From assembly GCA_947589355.1 (NCBI GenBank), contig CANPZC010000002.1, forward strand, positions 90,464 through 154,463: 64,000 nt of DNA, in the 5' to 3' direction. Positions within the stretch are counted from its first letter, which is position 1, and every line of letters begins with the position of its first letter. The stretch is from an uncultured Clostridia bacterium (GTDB taxonomy: Bacteria; Bacillota; Clostridia; Oscillospirales; Ruminococcaceae). The position numbers and the translations under genes were made by a program. Under the pieces are notes generated by a model. The model saw nothing but the letters and a program-made list of their open reading frames with translations, did no database searches and was not told the DNA's origin. This document shows, one piece after another, positions 57,386 through 64,000 of this stretch.

Positions 57386-57679
57386 CTAGTATTTTAACAA
57401 ATTTTCCACCGAAAAGCTCCTCGATTTTGTAAATATTGAACTATCAGACGTGTTTACAAGGATAGTATCTTCGCCTATAAGCTGGATATTCTCGCATTTA
57501 ATGATAATATCATCATCTCTGCCCAGCACGCCCAAAGCCCTCGGTCTTCCGTAAATTATCAGCGAAAGCACCGAAGTATCTGTAGTGTTTATCTCAATAT
57601 CGTCGATATATCCAAGTTTAAGTCCCGTCTGAACGCTTACGACTTCCTTGTTTCTCAGGTCACTGAAATTACATATCAT
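57386..57679 (-). CDS. YlmC/YmxH-family PRC-barrel protein
   Basis: 97 residues from the ATG at 57679 with GGCGGTG upstream. The sequence NFSDLRNKEVVSVQTGLKLG followed by a DIEI strand is the YlmC/YmxH pattern; these small beta-barrel proteins are annotated as sporulation-related in Firmicutes. The role is unclear. It lies 52 bases after the FkbM gene and may be co-transcribed or separate. Confidence 0.82.
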   Translation of the reverse strand: MICNFSDLRNKEVVSVQTGLKLGYIDDIEINTTDTSVLSLIIYGRPRALGVLGRDDDIIIKCENIQLIGEDTILVNTSDSSIFTKSRSFSVENLLKY

Positions 57680-57731
57680 AAATATCACCGCCAAATACAA
57701 TTTGTAATACTTATGATTTTCTCAACTTGTA

Positions 57732-58808
57732 CTATTCGCAAACGGCAAAAAGATTTGTTTCCCACGCGGGATAATACGGAAAATGGCGCACATACAGCTT
57801 GTATTCCGGGCACATCTGCGCCACCGCAAGCGGCAGAGAAAATATATCTTCAGCACGGTGGTAAAGCGCAACACAAAGCTTTGGCGACCACTTTTTTATA
57901 GTTTCTTTTGTACCCTCCAGCGCCTGTGCCTCCGCGCCCTCTACATCATACTTGATATATGTTGCCTGTCCGCCTTTCAAAATACCGTCTACTGAAAGAG
58001 CCGCCGTTTCAACACCTTTTGAAGATACCTTGCCCTGCCTGCCACCTGCCGCATTGAAATAAAGCGTGTCTTCCCTGCTCCACGCCGCGGCGTTGTAAAG
58101 CTTGATATCTTTCATATTTTGGGCATATTCGGAAAGCTTGCGGAAATTGCGCTTATCGGGCTCTAAGGCATATATCTTTTCATATCTGCCGCCGGTGAAT
58201 GACAGCAGTTCTCTTATGGTATCTCCGTTGTACGCGCCGAGATCGACATATATTTCATTTTCACGCGGACGCAAAATATTATTGTATGCTTCTTCTGGCG
58301 GCGTGCAGCACTCGCGCAGATATGATATATCACCTGTTATTTTATATTTCAGAACATCAATATAAACCTGCTTTGACTTATCATCTGCAAGCAGAGAGTA
58401 CACCTTTTCTATACTTTCAATATTTCCTGCAAGCGTTTGTTTTGTAAATGCGCCAACGCCCACAACGTCTGTATCGGGAACTATGACTATATTGCGCTGC
58501 GCTATGCTGTCTATCTGCTTTATTAGGCTCTCATACCCTGCCGCGAAAGCAAGAGCTATAATAAAATTGCCGCAGCCGAGCGCATCTTCAACTTCCGAGA
58601 GCTTATGCACCAGATGCCCCTCAAAACTATGACCACGCACAAATTCATCGCTTGCAAAAATGCCTGCTACGGGTATGCCGTACTTTTTGAACTCGCGCAT
58701 GAGCTTTAAGCAGCCGTCGCCCATACCGTATATAAACACAGGAAGCTTTGTATTCTGCATACGCTCCCAGCTCGATGTAAGCTCCAGAAGCCTTGATATT
58801 TCAGACAT
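57732..58808 (-). CDS. FkbM-family SAM-dependent methyltransferase
   Basis: 358 residues from the ATG at 58808. Residues about 30-130 resemble a small Rossmann-like region (FIYGMGDG), and the C-terminal half is an FkbM methyltransferase with YVDLGAYNGDTIREL, YALEPDKRNF and YIKYDVEGAEAQAL. FkbM enzymes O-methylate sugars or polyketides. The substrate is unknown. The start overlaps the metH stop by 8 bases, so it is translated with the methionine genes that supply SAM. Confidence 0.85.
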   Translation of the reverse strand: MSEISRLLELTSSWERMQNTKLPVFIYGMGDGCLKLMREFKKYGIPVAGIFASDEFVRGHSFEGHLVHKLSEVEDALGCGNFIIALAFAAGYESLIKQIDSIAQRNIVIVPDTDVVGVGAFTKQTLAGNIESIEKVYSLLADDKSKQVYIDVLKYKITGDISYLRECCTPPEEAYNNILRPRENEIYVDLGAYNGDTIRELLSFTGGRYEKIYALEPDKRNFRKLSEYAQNMKDIKLYNAAAWSREDTLYFNAAGGRQGKVSSKGVETAALSVDGILKGGQATYIKYDVEGAEAQALEGTKETIKKWSPKLCVALYHRAEDIFSLPLAVAQMCPEYKLYVRHFPYYPAWETNLFAVCE

Positions 58809-61146
58809 TTGAAAGTACCTCGTCAAGTTTCTTCGCCATTTCAAGGGCATCTTTGGTGTAGTAGTCTGCGCCTATCCTTTCGGCAGTTTCGGCATTGAGC
58901 ACCGCACCGCCCACAAAGATATTGACTTTGCAGCCTGCCGCCCTCACAGCTTTTATCGTTTCTTCCATACTCGGCACGGTAGTTGTCATAAGAGCCGAAA
59001 GCCCCAGTGCAAAGGGTTTGTGCTGCTGAACGGCTTTTACAACATCTTCTATCTCAACGTCTTTGCCAAGGTCGACCACCTGCCAGCCATATGATTCGAT
59101 AACGACTTTTACGATATTTTTGCCTATGTCGTGGACATCGCCTTTGACGGTGGCAAGCACCACTTTACCTTTTGCTTCGCTGTCTTTCGGAAGATACTCT
59201 GTCACTACTGCAAACGCCGCTTTGGCTGCCTCGGCAGAAGAAATAAGCTGCGGCAGAAAAAGTTTACCGCTCTCATAAAGGCTGCCTACATCATCTAAAG
59301 CCTTGATAAGCACATCGTTCACAACGGTCATTGGGTCTTTGATTTTAAGTTCTTCTTTTGTAAGCTGTGCCGCGTGCGTTTTAAGCCCCTGTTTTACGCA
59401 GTCATACAAAGTCGTAATGGCAGTTTCAGTCTTTGCCTTAATGGCAGTCTGAACAGAAGCGGTCGGCGAATGATCTTTATAAAGCACAATATAACGCTGC
59501 GAATTTACATCTATGCCCGAAAGCAGCTCATAAGCGCGCGCAGTACCCATCATTTCGCTGTCCAAAGGGTTAAGTATAGGCATATTGAGACCTCGCTCAA
59601 ACGCCATGGCAAGAAACGTTCTGTTGAGTAGCTGTCTGTACGGCAGACCGAACGAAACATTTGAAACGCCAAGAGCCGTTTTAACGCCAAGTTTGCGCAC
59701 CATTTCAAGCGCACGCAGCGTTTCTTTAACAAGCTGCTGCTCCGCCGAGGCTGTCACAACAAGGGTATCTATCATTATCCTGCTGCGGTGTATGCCGTAT
59801 TCTTCTGCAGTGGCTATAATTCTTTTTGCTATCTCGCAGCGTTCCTGAGCTGTCTTTGGCACGCCGTGGCTGTCCATTGCAAGCCCCAGCACAACCGCGC
59901 CGTATTTTTTCGCTATCGGGAATATCCTGTCCATTACCTCGCGTTCGCCGTTCACGCTGTTAATAAGCGGTATGCCGTTATACACACGCACAGCGTTTTC
60001 AATTGCTATGGGGTCTGAAGAATCAATTTGCAGCGGCAGGTCGCAATACTCCTGTATTTTTCTGATGATATCGGGCAGAAGCGTTTTTTCATCTATCTGC
60101 GGCAAGCCTGCGTTCACATCGAGAATATCGGCGCCGCAGTCCTGCTGTTTTATGGCTTCGTCTACAAGGTGATCAAGATCGCGGTTTATCAGCGCTTCTT
60201 TAAGAGCCTTTTTGCCTGTGGGGTTGAGCCTTTCGCCGCATATTTTAACGCCGTCTATCTCGCAGCTTACGTTTGCTGAGTTTACAATAGTTTTGGGCGT
60301 ATACTCGCGCTTGACTACATCTTTTCCCGAAAATCTTGAAATGCGCTCAATAAATTCGGGTGTAGTGCCGCAGCAGCCGCCTATTACAGAAACGCCCATA
60401 TCGAGCATTTTTTCAATATATTCTTCAAACTCATCACAGGAAAGCTTATAGACCGTTTTGCCGTTTTCAAGCACGGGCAATCCCCTGTTGGGCTGAACAA
60501 TTATCGGCAGGTCGGTAGAGGCAAGCAGCCGCTCAACTATCGGCATAAGCTCTTTAGGTCCTAAAGAACAGTTAACGCCCAGTGCATCAACGCCCAGCCC
60601 CGAAAGTGTATTTGCCACTATCTCAGGTGTAGAGCCTGTCAGCGTTCTTCCCGTGCTGTCAAAAGTCATTGTCGCAAATATGGGCAGGTTTGAATTTTCT
60701 TTAAGTGCAAGTATACACGCCTTTGCCTCGTAAAGATCTGAAAAAGTTTCTACAATATAGCCGTCTGCAATATCACGGGATACCTCTGCCACCTGCTTGA
60801 AAGCATCATACGCTTTTTCAAAAGAAAGCTCTCCCATAGGCTGCATCATAGCGCCCGTAGGGCCTACATCAAAAAAGACGGCATTTCCCGATGCCCTCGC
60901 GTTTTCTACAGCTTTTACAGATATCTCACGCAATGAATATTTGCCGTGATACTTTATAGGATTTAGCCCGAAAGTATTAGTCGTTGCAACGTCTGCGCAC
61001 GAATATGAACGGTGAATCGACTGTATCTTCTCTGCGGCGGTGATATTCAGTTCTTCGGGTATGCCGCCCGAAAGCCCCAGCCGCTCCAGTTCGCTGCCGA
61101 AGCCGCCGTCAAAAACTATTACTTTACCTGCGTTTGCTCGTAACAT
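58801..61146 (-). CDS. metH: Cobalamin-dependent methionine synthase (without activation domain)
   Basis: 781 residues. In order: homocysteine-binding domain with zinc Cys in VNCSLGP and GGCCGTTPE; a methyltetrahydrofolate-binding pterin domain (DILDVNAGLPQIDE); cobalamin cap and B12 domain with GDVHDIGKNI, whose His is the lower cobalt ligand. The C-terminal SAM-dependent reactivation domain is missing; it is encoded by the separate gene just upstream. Overlaps that gene by 28 bases. Confidence 0.96.
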   Translation of the reverse strand: MLRANAGKVIVFDGGFGSELERLGLSGGIPEELNITAAEKIQSIHRSYSCADVATTNTFGLNPIKYHGKYSLREISVKAVENARASGNAVFFDVGPTGAMMQPMGELSFEKAYDAFKQVAEVSRDIADGYIVETFSDLYEAKACILALKENSNLPIFATMTFDSTGRTLTGSTPEIVANTLSGLGVDALGVNCSLGPKELMPIVERLLASTDLPIIVQPNRGLPVLENGKTVYKLSCDEFEEYIEKMLDMGVSVIGGCCGTTPEFIERISRFSGKDVVKREYTPKTIVNSANVSCEIDGVKICGERLNPTGKKALKEALINRDLDHLVDEAIKQQDCGADILDVNAGLPQIDEKTLLPDIIRKIQEYCDLPLQIDSSDPIAIENAVRVYNGIPLINSVNGEREVMDRIFPIAKKYGAVVLGLAMDSHGVPKTAQERCEIAKRIIATAEEYGIHRSRIMIDTLVVTASAEQQLVKETLRALEMVRKLGVKTALGVSNVSFGLPYRQLLNRTFLAMAFERGLNMPILNPLDSEMMGTARAYELLSGIDVNSQRYIVLYKDHSPTASVQTAIKAKTETAITTLYDCVKQGLKTHAAQLTKEELKIKDPMTVVNDVLIKALDDVGSLYESGKLFLPQLISSAEAAKAAFAVVTEYLPKDSEAKGKVVLATVKGDVHDIGKNIVKVVIESYGWQVVDLGKDVEIEDVVKAVQQHKPFALGLSALMTTTVPSMEETIKAVRAAGCKVNIFVGGAVLNAETAERIGADYYTKDALEMAKKLDEVLSNV

Positions 61147-61748
61147 TTTGTTCCTCCGTTCAAAAATTTGCAGTCTTTGAGCATTATGCAGCCTTTGCAG
61201 CTTTTCCTGCTCTTTTTGCCTATAGCTATTATGCCTGCCATTGACTTCGCAGGCAGCATGAAGTTGCTTTTATTAAGCGTAATGCCTATCTTTTCGGGGT
61301 GAATGAGTTCAAAAATATATTTCAGGTCTTCGACCGTACTGCCGCCGTAACCGGGGCAAAAACGAAAACTAAGATCATCGCCGAGCGTTTTTTCATACCC
61401 GTCAGACAGATATTCAAGATACGCGCTCGCAGTGGCATCCATAACAACAGCTTTTGACATATCTGTTCTGAAAAGCCGCTCAATAAGTTTATCTGTCTGT
61501 ATGCCTAGTGTCATAGCACAAAGTATAACGCCGCCTGCACCCTGCAAAAAGTCGATGTACGGCTCTTTTTGCAAAAAATCGGGCGTTTTCTCATAGCTCA
61601 TATAAATATAATTAAACTGCGCTATTTTTTCAAGCTGAGCAATGCACTGCGTGATAAGTACATCTGTCTGCTCGTTTGCCTCAACGCCGTAAAAGCCGAG
61701 ATACTTATATATCTGCGGCTTTATTTTTTCTATGTCAGAATAATTCAT
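61119..61748 (-). CDS. Methionine synthase activation-domain protein
   Basis: 209 residues. Matches the MetH activation (reactivation) domain as a separate protein: the RFCPGYGG stretch corresponds to the SAM-binding RxxxGY motif, and the C-terminus has Cys residues (CKGC, CKF) common in the free-standing form. With the truncated metH downstream it rebuilds a complete enzyme. Overlaps metF by 14 bases at its start. Confidence 0.88.
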   Translation of the reverse strand: MNYSDIEKIKPQIYKYLGFYGVEANEQTDVLITQCIAQLEKIAQFNYIYMSYEKTPDFLQKEPYIDFLQGAGGVILCAMTLGIQTDKLIERLFRTDMSKAVVMDATASAYLEYLSDGYEKTLGDDLSFRFCPGYGGSTVEDLKYIFELIHPEKIGITLNKSNFMLPAKSMAGIIAIGKKSRKSCKGCIMLKDCKFLNGGTKCYEQTQVK

Positions 61749-62601
61749 TGAATACGTTTTTCAGCCTTTCACAAATTTCTATTGCCGTGTCGGCTTTGTT
61801 CATGATGTAAAGATGTATTCCCGGCGCGCCTTTCGCAATAAGGTCAATAATTTGATAAACTGCGTAATTCAGACCTATCTCCCTCATAACGTTCGGGTGA
61901 TCTGAATAGGTCTCTATCATGTTCCTGAAATCAAGTGGAATGGTAGAACCGCACATTGATTTTATTCTTGCAATGTTCTTTGCGCTTATCAGCGGCATTA
62001 TGCCGGGTATTATAGGCACGGTAACACCCATTTTGCCTGCCTCGTGAACCAGTCTGTAATAGTACGAATTATCGTAAAATATCTGCGTTATCAAAAACTT
62101 TGCGCCTAGCTCCTGCTTTTTCTTTAAGTTCACTATGTCGTCTTTAAGGGTGTTACATTCAATATGCCCCTCGGGGTAGCACGCCGCGCCCATGCAGAAT
62201 TTATCGCCTATATACTCCATAAGGTCGGTGGCGTGGGGGAAGTATTTGCAGTAATCGCCAACGTGATCAATAGGTCTGTCTCCGCGAAGTGCAAGAATAT
62301 TTTCAACGCCAAGACTTTTAAGCTGCTGCGTAAGTTTGTCAATATCCTCGGGACTGCTGGGGCCTCCCGTTATATGAGCAAGCGGCTCTATGCCGATATC
62401 TTTTATACAGCCCGATATTTCAGCCGCTATGCCTGCGTTAGTGCCGCCTGCGCCGTAAGTTACGCTGATAAAATCAGGTTTCAGCTCTTTCAGGCGTTTT
62501 ATAGTTTTTAATAGCTCGTCCTTTTCCTCGGTACTCTTTTTCGGCGGAAACACCTCAAAAGAAAGTGTACGCTTTTTTGAGAGCATATCGTCTATCTTCA
62601 T
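61735..62601 (-). CDS. metF: Methylenetetrahydrofolate reductase
   Basis: 288 residues from the ATG at 62601 with GAGGTG 6 bases upstream. FAD TIM-barrel enzyme that makes methyl-THF for MetH. Motifs: LSFEVFPPKK with the catalytic Glu, FISVTYGAGG, and LALRGDRP for FAD. It overlaps the activation-domain gene, consistent with one methyl-transfer pathway. Confidence 0.96.
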   Translation of the reverse strand: MKIDDMLSKKRTLSFEVFPPKKSTEEKDELLKTIKRLKELKPDFISVTYGAGGTNAGIAAEISGCIKDIGIEPLAHITGGPSSPEDIDKLTQQLKSLGVENILALRGDRPIDHVGDYCKYFPHATDLMEYIGDKFCMGAACYPEGHIECNTLKDDIVNLKKKQELGAKFLITQIFYDNSYYYRLVHEAGKMGVTVPIIPGIMPLISAKNIARIKSMCGSTIPLDFRNMIETYSDHPNVMREIGLNYAVYQIIDLIAKGAPGIHLYIMNKADTAIEICERLKNVFNELF

Positions 62602-62619
62602 TTTATACACCTCGTATAA

Positions 62620-63306
62620 CTATAATTTCTTTGCCGCCTCAAAGGCTTTTTTAAGCGGTATAAAAAGTACAAAAACGCTGACCGCCGCACATACAGTCTG
62701 CGGCAGCATTGCAAGAAAGCTGCTGTAAAAATATGCGGTGGCTGCCTCTTTGGAATAACCCATAAGCAGCGGAGTTAAAACATCGTCAAGCAACGTAAAC
62801 ATAACGGTCATAACGGCAGCAAAGGTGCAAACTGTAATTGTTTGTCTTGCGGCGGCTTTCTTCATCGCAAAAATACCGAATACAAGCAGCGCGGCAAACA
62901 ATGCGCACATCACCCAAAGCAATACCGTTACTTTATGCTTATACATTATACTTACTTTTAAGCCTTTTATCGCCGTATATGCGCTTGCAACTGCCATTAT
63001 GGCAAGCAGTATGATATTTACAAACGGCGGTATTCTGAATTTTCCCAGAAGCGCAAAAACTACCGCAAAAAGTGTATAATACACAAGGTACAGCACTATA
63101 ACATTCGGCACGAAACCGAAGATGATACACCGCAGAAGCGAAAATGCAACAGCAGTAAGCACGCCGCTTTTTGCCCCAAACACAAAGCAGAAAGCCGAAA
63201 ACATCGCGGTCACAAGCTCCACGCCAGAAACAAAGCCAAGCGCATACTGCACGGCGATAAGAAGCGCGGTCATCACCGCACAGCGCGCAATTTCCTTAAC
63301 TGTCAT
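62620..63306 (-). CDS. Probable ECF-transporter S component (possible cobalamin uptake)
   Basis: 228 residues from the ATG at 63306, which overlaps the TGA of the upstream gene (TGATG). Five or six membrane helices; the opening VKEIARCAVMTALLIAVQYALGF followed by FSAFCFVFGAKSG resembles ECF substrate-binding components. The ATPase and T subunits are not in the window. The vitamin is inferred from neighbours: it lies between a DUF4430 lipoprotein and B12-dependent methionine genes. Confidence 0.7.
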   Translation of the reverse strand: MTVKEIARCAVMTALLIAVQYALGFVSGVELVTAMFSAFCFVFGAKSGVLTAVAFSLLRCIIFGFVPNVIVLYLVYYTLFAVVFALLGKFRIPPFVNIILLAIMAVASAYTAIKGLKVSIMYKHKVTVLLWVMCALFAALLVFGIFAMKKAAARQTITVCTFAAVMTVMFTLLDDVLTPLLMGYSKEAATAYFYSSFLAMLPQTVCAAVSVFVLFIPLKKAFEAAKKL

Positions 63307-63905
63307 CAATATGCAGCAAGCACAACAGCGTACAGATTGCCCTCAACCATAGGCAGACCCGATGCGCCGAACGATGCGCTGGCGCACTGCGTGCCGTCAT
63401 AGTCGTATGTGCCGTATTCAGCGCTTGAATAGCTTACGCCGTCAATTTCAGTCAAGGTGGTATATACTGCCCAATATTCGTTCTTCGCAGCATCTGCTGT
63501 CTTGCCGTTTACAGACTCTATAAACAGACCGTATTCGCTTTGTGAACCTGTATAGTCCAGCGCATTTGAATCTTTAAGAGCGTTAAGAGCATCTTCGAGA
63601 CTGCCCTCGGTAGTGTTTGCTTTTATGACAACTGCATCATCAGCGGTAAACACGACAGAATACTTTTCATCGCTTTGTGAAGATGTTTCCTCGGCTTCTG
63701 AAGATGTATCTGTAGTTGTTTCGGAAGAAGCTTCTGTAGTTGTCGCTTCCGAAGATGTGTCCTGAACCGAGCTTTCTTCGGTTGTGGCAACGCTTGTTGT
63801 ACTGCTTACGCTGTCGGCAGAACTGTCGCCGTTTCCGCAAGATGCAAGCACCAAAACAGATGCCGCCAAAAGTGATACTATTTTTGCCAATTGTTGTTTT
63901 TTCAT
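63306..63905 (-). CDS. DUF4430-type lipoprotein (possible cobalamin-binding)
   Basis: 199 residues from the ATG at 63905 with AAGGAGAG upstream. Signal peptide with lipobox LASC (Cys23), then a Ser/Thr/Glu-rich linker (about 25-90), then a DUF4430-like domain: EGSLEDALNALKDSN, GLFIESVNGKTAD and EYWAVYT. DUF4430 resembles the beta domain of transcobalamin and intrinsic factor. Next to an ECF-type S component and metH, it may capture B12. Confidence 0.75.
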   Translation of the reverse strand: MKKQQLAKIVSLLAASVLVLASCGNGDSSADSVSSTTSVATTEESSVQDTSSEATTTEASSETTTDTSSEAEETSSQSDEKYSVVFTADDAVVIKANTTEGSLEDALNALKDSNALDYTGSQSEYGLFIESVNGKTADAAKNEYWAVYTTLTEIDGVSYSSAEYGTYDYDGTQCASASFGASGLPMVEGNLYAVVLAAY

Positions 63906-63944
63906 GATCAACTCTCCTTTTTCTTTTTGACAAAACAATCATAC

Positions 63945-63958
63945 CACTAATGCTAGTG
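63945..63958. promoter_or_regulatory. Short palindrome upstream of the DUF4430 lipoprotein
   Basis: CACTA, ATGC, TAGTG: five-base inverted arms about 40 bases before the start. A TATGAT lies just beside it on the minus strand, so it could be an operator. The region upstream is cut off by the window edge and no cobalamin riboswitch is visible. Confidence 0.3.
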
Positions 63959-64000
63959 CTTAATTTTGGAGAGTATCTTTAATAGCAAAACAAAAATACT

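Noticed and set aside
63906..64000. Cobalamin riboswitch upstream of the DUF4430 lipoprotein
   Set aside because: No B12-box (GCCACTG-like) is seen in the 95 visible bases; it could still lie beyond the window.

Overview
The window looks like a chromosomal segment of an anaerobic Gram-positive Clostridia, most likely an Oscillospiraceae or Ruminococcus-type gut bacterium. This is inferred from gene content and order: era-yqzL-recO-mutS2, hprK/murB/rapZ/whiA, a YlmC/YmxH sporulation-type protein, a Trp T-box, and Na+-pump subunits beside a Na+-type ATP synthase. Promoters and Shine-Dalgarno sites are near-consensus and intergenic DNA is AT-rich. It is mostly compact core genome. There is no prophage, CRISPR array, rRNA or intact insertion sequence.

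Layout. 1-3662 (+): end of era, a small yqzL, recO, mutS2. 3663-4839 (+): a tyrosine recombinase with its own promoter; the leader carries a 28-bp dif-like palindrome and a third copy of the arm next to the ribosome site. 4840-7260 (-): YfbR-type nucleotidase, an alpha/alpha-toroid protein and an AraC regulator. 7337-9009 (-): beta and gamma subunits of a Na+-translocating decarboxylase. 9153-15750 (-): the complete atpIBEFHAGDC operon, whose c subunit has a two-carboxylate Na+-type site and whose epsilon subunit is short. 15930-36090 (-): degV, then an unbroken run of closely spaced genes transcribed from murD through two M42 peptidases, GNAT, a PLP lyase, hprK, a PHP phosphatase, murB, rapZ, whiA and dnaE to a giant DUF4011-type helicase. 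36349-37500 (+): a PRPP-synthetase-like gene behind three tandem promoter-like sequences. 37547-41227 (-): recD2, comF and three small uncharacterised genes. 41374-41536 (+): tRNA-Trp, followed by a structured repeat that copies the tRNA 3' end. 41819-44916 (+): a methyltransferase, a MATE exporter and a GrpB-pyrophosphatase fusion. 44953-51710 (-): complete trpEGDCFBA under a Trp T-box. 51925-54736 (-): a sugar-binding lipoprotein coupled to a membrane GGDEF protein. 54740-57374 (-): YitT-like membrane protein, and the rpsB-tsf operon. 57386-63905 (-): ylmC/ymxH, and a B12/methionine operon (DUF4430 lipoprotein, ECF-type S component, metF, a separate MetH activation protein, metH, FkbM methyltransferase).

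How the parts fit. The decarboxylase subunits and ATP synthase suggest a Na+ cycle. The trp T-box reads tRNA-Trp encoded in the same window: both its specifier codon and its acceptor-binding bases match. The methionine operon combines probable cobalamin capture with B12-dependent methionine synthesis and ends in a SAM-type methyltransferase.

No single large undescribed system is evident. The best leads are the Xer gene with its dif-like leader, the tRNA-Trp-associated structured element, the GrpB-pyrophosphatase fusion, the solute-binding-protein/GGDEF pair and the Na+-type two-carboxylate c subunit. All family assignments come from reading protein sequence by eye; no database search was run.
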